Source: an uncultured Flavobacteriales bacterium
GTDB lineage: Bacteria; Bacteroidota; Bacteroidia; Palsa-965
Direction: 5' to 3'
Length of the DNA: 8,752 nt
Assembly (NCBI GenBank): GCA_946478675.1
Contig: CAMLEF010000189.1
Location: 1 to 8,752 of the forward strand
Shown here: positions 1 through 8,752 of the stretch, one piece after another
Layout: every line of letters starts with the position of its first letter
Position numbering within the stretch: position 1 is the stretch's first letter
Notes under the pieces: model-generated
The model's input: only the letters and a program-made list of their open reading frames with translations
Database searches by the model: none
What the model was told of the DNA's origin: nothing
Position numbers and translations under genes: made by a program

Positions 1-576
1 GGAACGGTGGATGCGCACGAATTCGCCTTCCGGTAATTTCTCGAGAATTTTCCGCACCGTCATCCGCACCACCAGCGTCTTCTGGTTTTCGATGTGGATC
101 TTCAGGTAATCGTCGAGGCCTTCGATGTAGAGAATGTCGGCGACCGGCACTTTGACGAGGCTGTAATTCGCGCGCAGGAAAAGATATTTCGGCGCATCGC
201 CTTCCTCTTCTTTGCGCAGGCGGTTGTGCAGCGTCAACGCTTTTTGTGCGGCCTGCTGGAAACGCTCGAACGTGAACGGTTTCCCGAGATAATCCACAGC
301 GTTCAGGTTGAAGCCTTCGATCGCATATTCCGTGTGCGACGTCGTGAAGATGACCATCGTCGATTGCTTCAGCTTCTTCGCGAGATTCAATCCGTTCAGT
401 CCCGGCATGTCGATGTCGAGGAAAAGCAGGTCGACAGGAAACTTGTTCAGGTAACGCAACCCTTCTTCCGGATCATTGAATGTTTTCTCAAGCGAGATGA
501 ATTCAACGTCGCGGCAAAAAGCTTCGATCACGCGGGTGGCGATAGGCTGGTCGTCGATGGCGATGGCTTTGATCAT
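1..576 (-). CDS. LytTR-family response regulator (3' end cut off by window edge)
   Basis: Cytoplasmic two-component response regulator that would bind DNA through a LytTR domain when phosphorylated. The first 192 residues are visible and the frame is still open at base 1; relatives are usually about 240-250 residues, so roughly 50 C-terminal residues are missing. The receiver domain spans about residues 3-115: acidic pair D8-D9, phosphoacceptor D54 in FLDIDMPG, T78/T79, and K99 in the YLGKPF stretch. A charged linker (about 119-129) leads into the LytTR domain, which begins near 131 and shows ILYIEGLDDYLKIH and, at the edge, FVRIHRS, both characteristic of the family. ATG at 574-576 is the start, giving MIKAIAIDDQP; no clear ribosome site precedes it. 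It follows the beta-barrel gene after 21 bases, so it is probably the last or a late gene of the operon. Its kinase partner is not certain: the operon's hybrid kinase is a candidate, but LytTR regulators more often pair with LytS/YehU-type kinases. Confidence 0.93.
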   Translation of the reverse strand, partial: MIKAIAIDDQPIATRVIEAFCRDVEFISLEKTFNDPEEGLRYLNKFPVDLLFLDIDMPGLNGLNLAKKLKQSTMVIFTTSHTEYAIEGFNLNAVDYLGKPFTFERFQQAAQKALTLHNRLRKEEEGDAPKYLFLRANYSLVKVPVADILYIEGLDDYLKIHIENQKTLVVRMTVRKILEKLPEGEFVRIHRS

Positions 577-597
577 AGCGTTCGTATTGGGCGTTTT

Positions 598-1827
598 TTA
601 AAAGGCTCCTGCGGGAAAAAATTTTAACCCGAACAGGAAAATGTTGTAGTTGTAACCGGAAGAAAGCGAAGTGTTGTAGCGCTCCTCCCGTGCATACGTT
701 CCGTAGATCGCGACTTTTCCCATCGGGCGGAACGTAAGCCCCGCAGAGAATCGCGAAACGGCATTGTCGTCGGAGTTATTCACGAAATAGCCGACATTCT
801 CGATGAAGTTCGGTCCGCTGTTGTGCATGTACGAAACCGAACCGTACAGGTATTTCGAGAACACCGCATCCAGCGAGCTGCTGAACGCTCCGTACGTCGT
901 CGTGAACTGATCGTCGGTATGGAAATAGCCCGACACGCCGATCGACAAACGATTGTTGCGCAGCGGAAAAAATACCAGTCCTGCATTGCCCGCCTGCTGC
1001 GCGGAAGAATCGATGTAGCTCGTCGTAGCGCCGATGGAAAAATCGAACCATTCCGTGTGCTTCGTCAGTTGCGCGGCGCCGGCGATATTCCAGTACCGTT
1101 CTTCGTGACCGGGAATTACCGGCGGCGGCATCCACGGGTGCAGCGTATCGCGCGGAAGAACGGTCGGCGGCAGCAACAAATCATCGTAGACCAGGTGCAA
1201 TCCCAGCGCGAGTGAAAAATTGTTCCGCATCGGGATTACCGGGCGCAAATAATATTGATACTGATGAATATTGTAGCGATATTCTTTCTGCGCAAAAATC
1301 GTAGCGGCATGCGAAAGCGATGCGCGTCCGCCGAGCGTGTGCGTCAATCCCACCTGCCCGTAAAATGCATCGGCATACAGGCTGTCGTCCGAACGTTTCA
1401 TTGCGCCTTCTCCGTACACAACCGACACCTGCGATTCGTGCAGCTTCGATTGCGCCAGCGAATCCAGCCCGCTGCGGAACCACGTCGCTTCTTCGTATTG
1501 CCCGGCGAAAACGTAGCTGTAGTATTCGTAGATCACCGCCAGCGTATCCACGGAGTTGAACTTCCGCGCACGATCGAAATCGCCGATGGCCGTGCGGTAC
1601 TGCTGCAGCTGGTAACGGGCAATGCCGGCGCGCAAGCTCAGGTAATAATAGTCCGTTCCCGAAGCGATCGCACTGTCGCAATACGCTGCTAGCTTTTTCC
1701 AGTCGCCCGACAAGTAAAGACGGTACGAGGCGTCTTCCACGCTTTCCGGTTGCTCCTGCGCAGTCAACGTTCCGCACAGGCCGAGCACCGTCAGCAGCAA
1801 CATTAAATAAGTTCTGCCGTAATGCAT
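598..1827 (-). CDS. Secreted TPR-like / outer-membrane beta-barrel protein, unknown function
   Basis: No specific family recognised. An N-terminal signal peptide is visible: a short n-region with R5, a Leu-rich core and a likely signal-peptidase-I site after TLTA (residue 23). C18 does not sit in a good lipobox. Residues about 30-120 look helical and TPR-like (for example RLYLSGDWKKLAAYCDSAI and YRTAIGDFDRARKFN). From about 145 to the end the sequence is Tyr/Phe-rich with alternating polar and apolar residues, and it closes in IFLFGLKFFPAGAF with a terminal Phe, as outer-membrane barrels often do. This resembles the TPR-plus-barrel layout of YaiO-type proteins, but I cannot assign it. Two starts are possible. 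ATG 1827 overlaps the preceding gene by 25 bases and supplies the positively charged n-region; ATG 1803 overlaps its stop as TAATG but leaves a signal peptide without a positive charge. I prefer 1827. In the operon it would supply the outer-membrane step, such as export, uptake or surface anchoring; that role is inference. Confidence 0.82.
   Translation of the reverse strand: MHYGRTYLMLLLTVLGLCGTLTAQEQPESVEDASYRLYLSGDWKKLAAYCDSAIASGTDYYYLSLRAGIARYQLQQYRTAIGDFDRARKFNSVDTLAVIYEYYSYVFAGQYEEATWFRSGLDSLAQSKLHESQVSVVYGEGAMKRSDDSLYADAFYGQVGLTHTLGGRASLSHAATIFAQKEYRYNIHQYQYYLRPVIPMRNNFSLALGLHLVYDDLLLPPTVLPRDTLHPWMPPPVIPGHEERYWNIAGAAQLTKHTEWFDFSIGATTSYIDSSAQQAGNAGLVFFPLRNNRLSIGVSGYFHTDDQFTTTYGAFSSSLDAVFSKYLYGSVSYMHNSGPNFIENVGYFVNNSDDNAVSRFSAGLTFRPMGKVAIYGTYAREERYNTSLSSGYNYNIFLFGLKFFPAGAF
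1801..1805 (-). promoter_or_regulatory. TAATG stop/start overlap (possible coupled start)
   Basis: The TAA stop of the transporter/M23 gene (1803-1805) shares one base with an in-frame ATG (1801-1803) of the beta-barrel gene, eight codons inside the upstream ATG at 1827. It permits termination-reinitiation coupling. Whether it is used depends on which start is real; the longer form has the better signal peptide. Confidence 0.4.
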
Positions 1828-3941
1828 AAAGTGTCGCTGTTGACGGTTATTTTCTGAATGCTGTTTTCCGTGATGTCGATCTCAAAGCTGCATTTGCCGC
1901 CGCGACCGACATACTGCGTTTCCGACGAAAGCCGGATGAACGAAGGCACCTGGTGATTGTCGGCGGAGCTGAACGTCGCTTTGTACGAAGGCTCGCGGAA
2001 CAGGACGAACGGCGCCAGGAAGTCCTGCGCAATTTTATTAAAACCGTTCGGGATTTCTTCGCGCGAAAGCGAATCCGGAATCGTCACGCCCGGGAAGTAG
2101 CTGAGCAGCACTTTGTGCGCACCGAGATAAAACCGGTAGAGCAGCGTCTGCTTGTCGCCCGTAAAGCTGTTGAAATAAAACAGCGTTCCGTTATTCGTGA
2201 AATACGCTTTCGCGCCGGTGCGTTTGCAGAGGAGATAGGAATAATTCGTCGCGTCCGTTTCCACTTCCCAGTGTTCTTCTTTTACGCCGTCAATGCCCGT
2301 TACGCTGAAGCGCATTTCCATTCCGGGAATAAAATGAAAAGCCTGTTTCAGCAACGGCGTCGGTCGCGGAGCAATGAGCGTTTCGCCTTCCTGCGGATAA
2401 TCGAACGACGATAAACGATAGTGACCGTCTTTGCGGCTGATGTAATAGCTCACGGGATATTCGATCGTTTTCGCGCCGATATCGGGAACGGATTGCAGCT
2501 GGAAGTGAATATGCGGTTCGGGAGAACGTCCGGAATTTCCGCACATGCCGATGCGCTCGCCTTTTTTCACCGTATCACCCTGCTTCACTGCAAAGCTGCC
2601 GTTCTTGATGTGGCTGATCTTGCTGTACAAATGATCGCCGTGCTGGAGGATGATCGTGTTTCCCCAGTTGTCTTTCAGGTTCACGTCGCCGATGCCGTTC
2701 TCTTCGATGCCGTCGCGGATGAGCACGACTTTTCCGTCGGCAGGCGCCAGCACGGGGAGCGAATAGCAGTAATAATCCGACAGCGATGTGCCCGGGTCAC
2801 GATACGTTTTACCATGATCATCCGTCACGACAAAATCCCAGGCGAAGCGCCAGTCGTCTTTATGCGTGAGCTTGCCCGCATGTCCCTGTGAGACGTTCCA
2901 TTCGCCGTAGAACGGAAGATGAATGTGCACGTACGTGTCCTTGCGGAAACGTTCCATGTACGTGTGATACGCATAACTGTTTTTCTCCGGCGAGAACAAC
3001 TGGTAATACACGAAGTGCAAACGTTTCAACGCAACTTGTCCCTGCAGCGCAGCAAGAATAATGATCACCGTTAACGTAAACGGGAGTGAATACACCGGCA
3101 ATGCATATGGCGCCAGCAGCATGATGAGTAGCCCGGAGAGAAACGTAACGACGGGTGTTGCCACGATGGCCAGCAGAAACGAAGAGCGCGACGGGATAAA
3201 AAAGAATCCGCCGAGTGCGAGCGCCGTCAACACGTAATTGAAACCGATGAATCCGAATTCGTCGTTCGCCGGTAAGCCTGGGACGTAACGGAAGAAGAAA
3301 AACCCGCAGAAAAATCCGAGCACCGTCAGCGAAAACGCAATGCGCGACCAATAGAGAATGCCGATCGTGATCAGCAATCCCGCAACGAGGTTGTGCTGGA
3401 AGAAAATCGCGCTCATCGCTTTCAGGAATTGTCCGGCCAGCGGCGGCAGCATCGTTTCCAGCTGTTGCGAGATTCCATTCGCAGGAAGAATTTCTCCGAG
3501 CGGGCGTACATCGAGGAACGTGAAATGGAAGAGCCGCACGTTCAGGATCACGACCCACACACCGAGCACAAACGGCAGGCTCAGGAACGGCAGTCGTGTT
3601 GACAGCGACGAAAGCCACACGGTGAACAGCAGCGTGATCCACGTCACGAGCAACAGGAACACGACAAACGGCAGCGTGAATTTGTAATACGCGCCCAACG
3701 CAACACTCATCAGCAGCACGTTGAACGTATAGCTGCCGTTGAACGACGGCGTGGCATTGAATCCCATGCGGTGACAAACCAGCAGCGCAAACACCACTGC
3801 GATCAGCCCGCTCAGTCCCGCCATTGGATCGAGAAGCGTTGCCGCAAGCACCAGCATTCCCAGCCAGGGATTATCCGAAAAGAAAATCTGGCTGTAGCTG
3901 CCGCTGATGCCGCGCGCAAAAGATTTCAGTGTGGCGTTCAC
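1803..3941 (-). CDS. Urea transporter (UT family) fused to M23/LytM-like peptidase domain
   Basis: 712-residue fusion. Residues about 10-305 are a urea-transporter (UT) channel built as two repeats. The first has SQIFFSDNPWLG (17-28), FNVLLMSVALG (73-83) and LPFLSLPF (117-124); the second has IFFQHNLVAG (179-188), FNYVLTALALGG (234-245) and LPVYSLPF (281-288). The paired LPxxSxPF motifs match the UT signature LPxxTxPF with Ser for Thr. UT channels pass urea or similar small amides down a gradient across the inner membrane. After a charged linker, residues about 340-505 are an M23-type metallopeptidase fold: WDF at 368-370, PVLAPADGKV, GNTIILQHGDHLYS, H444, paired G-x-x-V/I turns, and PHIHF with H477 and H479. 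The first zinc ligand of the usual HxxxD is R365 here (R365-F-A-W-D369), so activity is uncertain. Residues 511-712 form a beta-rich domain I do not recognise. The GTG start at 3939-3941 lies 3 bases past the upstream stop; the next in-frame Met (29) would cut into the first helix. Function as one protein is unknown. Confidence 0.9.
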   Translation of the reverse strand: MNATLKSFARGISGSYSQIFFSDNPWLGMLVLAATLLDPMAGLSGLIAVVFALLVCHRMGFNATPSFNGSYTFNVLLMSVALGAYYKFTLPFVVFLLLVTWITLLFTVWLSSLSTRLPFLSLPFVLGVWVVILNVRLFHFTFLDVRPLGEILPANGISQQLETMLPPLAGQFLKAMSAIFFQHNLVAGLLITIGILYWSRIAFSLTVLGFFCGFFFFRYVPGLPANDEFGFIGFNYVLTALALGGFFFIPSRSSFLLAIVATPVVTFLSGLLIMLLAPYALPVYSLPFTLTVIIILAALQGQVALKRLHFVYYQLFSPEKNSYAYHTYMERFRKDTYVHIHLPFYGEWNVSQGHAGKLTHKDDWRFAWDFVVTDDHGKTYRDPGTSLSDYYCYSLPVLAPADGKVVLIRDGIEENGIGDVNLKDNWGNTIILQHGDHLYSKISHIKNGSFAVKQGDTVKKGERIGMCGNSGRSPEPHIHFQLQSVPDIGAKTIEYPVSYYISRKDGHYRLSSFDYPQEGETLIAPRPTPLLKQAFHFIPGMEMRFSVTGIDGVKEEHWEVETDATNYSYLLCKRTGAKAYFTNNGTLFYFNSFTGDKQTLLYRFYLGAHKVLLSYFPGVTIPDSLSREEIPNGFNKIAQDFLAPFVLFREPSYKATFSSADNHQVPSFIRLSSETQYVGRGGKCSFEIDITENSIQKITVNSDTLCITAELI

Positions 3942-3944
3942 AGG

Positions 3945-5303
3945 TTACAGGTTGAATTTCGTGAGATATTCCGGAACGACTTCCTGCTGCTGCATCGTGT
4001 CGACGGTTTCTTTGTTGCGGATGATGTGCGGCGTTCCTTTGAGATCCACCATGACTACTGCCGGGCGCAGCGTGATGAACTGCATCCATTGCGTCATGTT
4101 ATAAGCGCCGACGCTGTGCACCACGACGTGATCGCCGGTTTTCAGCGGGGGGAACGGAATGTTCTCGCGCACCTGGTCGATGTTCATGCAGAGTGGTCCG
4201 TACATCACGGTGTTCTCGTGGTAATTGCCGAACGGTTGCGCCGGGCTGATACGATGATCGTACCAAAAGGAAGTGAAGAGGATGTTCACGCCGAAATCAA
4301 GGATCATCGCGCGGCGTCCGTCGGCAAGACGTTTGTTCGAGATGACGCTGCCGAGCAAATAACCTGCATCGTCAATGAGCGCGCGGCCGGTTTCGAGAAT
4401 GAGCAGCGGCAATTCTTCTTCGGGAAATCCCGCGCCGAGCAGGGCAGAGCTGATCGCTTCCGCGTACTGATCGAAAGACGGCGAAGCATCGATGCCTTGC
4501 AGGTAAGCACCCTTCAGCGTATTCTTCGAAGCGAAGCCGCCGCCGAGATCGAGATAATCGAGTGTGACGCCGAACTTCTTCCGGATCTTTTGCGCGAGCT
4601 CCGAGAGTTTGGTTGCCGCCACCGCATACGCATTCGGCGTGAGCATGAACGTGCCGATGTGGCAATGCAATCCCGCCAGCGTCATCACGCCGGATTCCAT
4701 GATGCGCGTGATCGCATCCCACGCGTCGCCGTTCTCGAAGTTGAACCCGAAGCGGTCCCACATCGGGTACACGCCGGTGTCCATGTTCACACGCACTGCC
4801 ACGCGCGGTTTCTTGTTGAGCTTCGCCGCGATGCCTTTCAGCATATAGAGCTCGTCGCTGTGATCGATGTGGATGAGCGAACCGTTCTCCACGGCGAGCT
4901 GCAATTCTTCAGCGCTTTTGTCGGGACCGTTGAAGATGATCTTCGAAGGAGAAACGCCGTTCTGCAGCGCCTTGCGGTATTCGAAGCCGGAAACGACTTC
5001 CGCCCACGAGCCTTCCTGGTGAAATACGTTGCACACCGCGCTGATGTAATTCGTTTTGTACGACCATGCGAATTGCACTTTCGGGTAGCGCGTGGTGAAA
5101 GCGCGTTTCGCGTCGCGGTACGTTTGACGGATCGTTTTTTCCGAGATGACGAACAGAGGCGAACCGAAATCCGCGAGCAGTTTTTCCACGGGGCATCCGT
5201 CGATGTCCATCACCGGGGAAAATGTATTCTTCGTTCCGAACTTGTTCATCACGCCGGCGTTCAGCTGCTGAATCACCGGGCGTTCATAGGTCGCTTTTTT
5301 CAT
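3945..5303 (-). CDS. LysA-like fold-type III PLP-dependent decarboxylase
   Basis: 452-residue enzyme of the alanine-racemase-fold (type III) PLP decarboxylases, the group of diaminopimelate (LysA), ornithine/arginine and carboxynorspermidine decarboxylases. It is a cytoplasmic enzyme that removes CO2 from an amino-acid centre. Motifs in order, numbered from the ATG: K83 in WSYKTNY (PLP lysine), HCHIGT with H213/H215, LDLGGGF with the phosphate-binding glycines 254-256, ETGR at 304-307, GPLCMNID with C372 and D376, and GAYNMTQWMQF with Y401. The usual EPGR is ETGR, and the residue after the catalytic Cys is Met where LysA usually has the Glu of CES and ornithine decarboxylase the Asp of CDG. 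It is therefore probably not ordinary LysA, and its substrate is unknown. Length suits the family. ATG 5303 is chosen because a GGAGAG lies 8 bases upstream; the in-frame TTG at 5309 is too close to that site. It is sandwiched between an ATP-grasp ligase (2-base gap) and the channel fusion (3-base gap). BtrK of butirosin biosynthesis, which decarboxylates a carrier-bound glutamyl group made by an ATP-grasp ligase, is a possible functional parallel. Confidence 0.92.
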   Translation of the reverse strand: MKKATYERPVIQQLNAGVMNKFGTKNTFSPVMDIDGCPVEKLLADFGSPLFVISEKTIRQTYRDAKRAFTTRYPKVQFAWSYKTNYISAVCNVFHQEGSWAEVVSGFEYRKALQNGVSPSKIIFNGPDKSAEELQLAVENGSLIHIDHSDELYMLKGIAAKLNKKPRVAVRVNMDTGVYPMWDRFGFNFENGDAWDAITRIMESGVMTLAGLHCHIGTFMLTPNAYAVAATKLSELAQKIRKKFGVTLDYLDLGGGFASKNTLKGAYLQGIDASPSFDQYAEAISSALLGAGFPEEELPLLILETGRALIDDAGYLLGSVISNKRLADGRRAMILDFGVNILFTSFWYDHRISPAQPFGNYHENTVMYGPLCMNIDQVRENIPFPPLKTGDHVVVHSVGAYNMTQWMQFITLRPAVVMVDLKGTPHIIRNKETVDTMQQQEVVPEYLTKFNL

Positions 5304-5305
5304 AA

Positions 5306-6355
5306 TCAAAGCTCTCCAAGGGTTGAAATTTTTTCGAACTCATCCAGGTTCACGATCATGTCGTAGGAATACCGGATGAACAGTTTTCCGATCTCGTAAG
5401 ATTCGAACGGCTTTACCGGAAGTCCCATCGCCATTTGCGCGAGCGCGTCGGGATGATTCTGTCCGCTGCCGGTGGCGAGGTACACCCACGCGGGGAATCG
5501 CGGGTTGATCTCCAGCAAATGATATTCGCCTTTTTCCGTGCGGATCATCTCGAGCTCCATGCCACCTTTCCATTTGGTCGATCCGATCACCTGCTTCGCG
5601 ATCCGCAGCAATTCCGGATCGTCGATCGTAATGCCTGACCACGCTTTCCCTTTGTCGGTAATGTACTGCTTGCGCATCGGCACCGCGCCGATCATCGTGC
5701 CGTTGCCGTCTCCGATTGCCGTCACGTTCACTTCCTGTCCCTGCACGAATTCCTGCACGATCACCGGCAATCCCCATTTGGAAACGATGCGGTGAAAAGC
5801 AGAGACGGCCTGGTCGGGCGAATACACGACGGATGCATCGTAGAATTTTCCTTTCACCACCATCGGGTAGCTCAGCTCTTTTTTCACGTTGACGAGCTCG
5901 GTGGTGGTGTTGACGGTGATGCTTCGCGGCACGCGGACGTTGTGCTTCCTGCCGAACTCGTCGAGGTTCACTTTGTGACGTTCTTCAAATTGCTCCACCG
6001 TGGGAAGAAAAGTGCGGATGCCCATTTCACGCTCGAGCTTTTCGCCAAGACGGATAAAGTTGAACAGCTCGGAATCGAAATTCGGGATCAGCAGGTCGAT
6101 GTGTTCTTTGCTGTGAATGTATTCGAGCCGTCGCAGGAGCACATCGATGCCCGCAGAGGGGAACGGCACCTGGTACGTTTTGTCGACGAGATCGTGCATG
6201 TAGATGCCGGGCTCCATCGTTTCGTAAGCGAGACCGATGATGCGCACGTCGAACACTTCGCTTTCGCGCAGCGAACGGATCACCGACATTCCCGGGCCGG
6301 GGCTGTCGATGGCGTTGAGGCCGGAAACGGCGACGTTAATTTTTCTCTTTTTCAT
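5306..6355 (-). CDS. ATP-grasp domain ligase
   Basis: 349-residue ATP-grasp enzyme related to the carbamoyl-phosphate-synthase/biotin-carboxylase-like group. Such enzymes activate a carboxylate as acyl phosphate with ATP and join it to an amine or other nucleophile. Residues 1-115 look like the pre-ATP-grasp domain: VAVSGLNA near the start, then PGPGMSV and DLLIPNFDSELF. Residues 116-200 carry the ATP-binding subdomain with K168 and K170 in PMVVKGK. The hinge follows as VIVQEFVQGQEVNV (E202). The metal and phosphate site is seen in GGMELEMI (E267, E269) and LLEINPRFPAW (E282, N284, R286). The catalytic residues look intact, so an active ligase is likely. The substrate cannot be read from sequence. 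The ATG start at 6353-6355 lies inside the end of the PqqD-like gene (20-base overlap), and the stop is 2 bases before the decarboxylase ATG. Its position between a PqqD-like protein and a decarboxylase suggests it makes the amide or ester on which they act; this is inference. Confidence 0.92.
   Translation of the reverse strand: MKKRKINVAVSGLNAIDSPGPGMSVIRSLRESEVFDVRIIGLAYETMEPGIYMHDLVDKTYQVPFPSAGIDVLLRRLEYIHSKEHIDLLIPNFDSELFNFIRLGEKLEREMGIRTFLPTVEQFEERHKVNLDEFGRKHNVRVPRSITVNTTTELVNVKKELSYPMVVKGKFYDASVVYSPDQAVSAFHRIVSKWGLPVIVQEFVQGQEVNVTAIGDGNGTMIGAVPMRKQYITDKGKAWSGITIDDPELLRIAKQVIGSTKWKGGMELEMIRTEKGEYHLLEINPRFPAWVYLATGSGQNHPDALAQMAMGLPVKPFESYEIGKLFIRYSYDMIVNLDEFEKISTLGEL
5312..5317 (-). promoter_or_regulatory. 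Ribosome binding site of the decarboxylase gene
   Basis: The minus strand reads GGAGAG here, 8 bases before the ATG at 5303. It is the clearest Shine-Dalgarno sequence in a window where most starts lack one, and it favours the ATG over the in-frame TTG at 5309. It lies inside the last codons of the ATP-grasp gene. Confidence 0.55.
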
Positions 6356-6592
6356 CGTTCTCGGTAAGGCGCAGCTTGCTCAGCATGCTGATGAAATCAT
6401 ACAGGTCTTTTTCGAAAGTGGTGCGGTCCACCTCATACTTTTCCAGGATGAGCTCGCCGATCTCTTCGCGCGATTTGCCGTTTTTCAGCAGCTGGATCAG
6501 CTCGAGGCCGATGGGGTTGGTGCTGAACGAATCGCCGGTAGAAGGGTCGAAGATGAAGCCGGAATCGCTCAGCGCGATGTTTCTCTTGATCT

Positions 6593-6596
<4 letters not shown>
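6336..6596 (-). CDS. PqqD-like protein (putative peptide recognition element)
   Basis: 86-residue cytoplasmic protein matching the PqqD family, the small winged-helix fold that binds leader peptides of ribosomally made peptides and delivers them to modifying enzymes. The family pattern is visible throughout: a short beta-strand N-terminus (ALSDSGFIFDPSTGDSF), the LN-x-x-G-like turn as TNPIGLELIQLL (27-38), a Gly, then KSREEIGELILEKYEVD (40-56), and a final amphipathic helix with FISMLSKLRL. Length is close to PqqD itself (about 90). The ATG at 6594-6596 overlaps the kinase TGA as ATGA, a classic coupled junction; the in-frame ATG at 6671 lies inside the kinase gene and would add 25 basic residues foreign to the family, so it was rejected. 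Of the known PQQ genes only this family is present; no PqqE or other radical SAM protein is in the window, so this is not a visible PQQ operon. A ligand is not known; PqqD-like proteins also occur in contexts without a recognised peptide. Confidence 0.8.

Positions 6597-8752
<2,156 letters not shown>

Noticed and set aside
577..597. Possible terminator between the barrel gene and the LytTR regulator
   Set aside because: The 21-base gap has an A-rich run on the coding strand but no hairpin stem and no downstream T-run, so transcription probably continues.
94..627. 177-codon open frame on the plus strand
   Set aside because: It is antisense to the LytTR regulator, whose receiver and LytTR motifs are clear; its composition is that of a shadow frame.
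1756..1827. Lipoprotein signal in the beta-barrel protein (Cys at residue 18)
   Set aside because: The residues before Cys are V-L-G-L, without the small residue expected at -1, and a better signal-peptidase-I site follows at residue 23.
2860..3777. 305-codon frame on the minus strand
   Set aside because: It is an out-of-frame reading of the urea-transporter part of the fusion; rich in Cys, Arg and Ala with no membrane helices, while the real frame has clear UT repeats.
5304..5309. TTG (5309) as start of the decarboxylase
   Set aside because: It sits only 2 bases from the GGAGAG site, while the ATG at 5303 has 8-base spacing.
3771..5366. 531-codon open frame on the plus strand
   Set aside because: It lies antisense to the well-supported decarboxylase and the start of the channel gene, is very rich in Arg, His and Val, has no recognisable domain, and arises from codon bias of the opposite strand.

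Overview
The window reads as a piece of a Bacteroidota chromosome. The reasons are a hybrid histidine kinase together with a LytTR regulator, an outer-membrane TPR/beta-barrel protein with an aromatic C-terminus, very weak or absent Shine-Dalgarno sequences, and a urea-transporter/M23 fusion that I associate with this phylum. The exact family is not determinable here. No RNA gene, mobile element, CRISPR array or integration mark was seen.

All seven supported genes lie on the minus strand and are packed end to end, so transcription runs from high to low coordinates. In that order they are: (1) a hybrid sensor kinase (CHASE3-HisKA-HATPase-REC-Hpt) whose 5' end is cut off by the right edge, 6593-8752; (2) an 86-residue PqqD-like protein, 6336-6596; (3) an ATP-grasp ligase, 5306-6355; (4) a LysA-like fold-III PLP decarboxylase, 3945-5303; (5) a 712-residue urea-transporter/M23-peptidase fusion, 1803-3941; (6) a secreted TPR plus beta-barrel protein, 598-1827; (7) a LytTR response regulator whose 3' end is cut off by the left edge, 1-576. 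Junctions range from a 25-base overlap to a 21-base gap and include ATGA and TAATG arrangements, so this is very probably one operon whose promoter and terminator both lie outside the window.

The core is unusual. A PqqD-like domain (a family that binds leader peptides), an ATP-grasp ligase and an amino-acid decarboxylase-like enzyme sit together, followed by an inner-membrane channel fused to an envelope-hydrolase domain and by an outer-membrane protein, with signalling proteins at both ends. A reasonable inference is a signal-controlled pathway that attaches an amino acid to a peptide or carrier, decarboxylates it, and handles the product at the envelope. The chemical precedent is the BtrJ/BtrK ligase-decarboxylase pair of butirosin biosynthesis. 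No precursor peptide is visible, so the substrate remains unknown. The alternative is a small-molecule (amine/urea/polyamine) metabolic operon in which the PqqD-like protein has another role.
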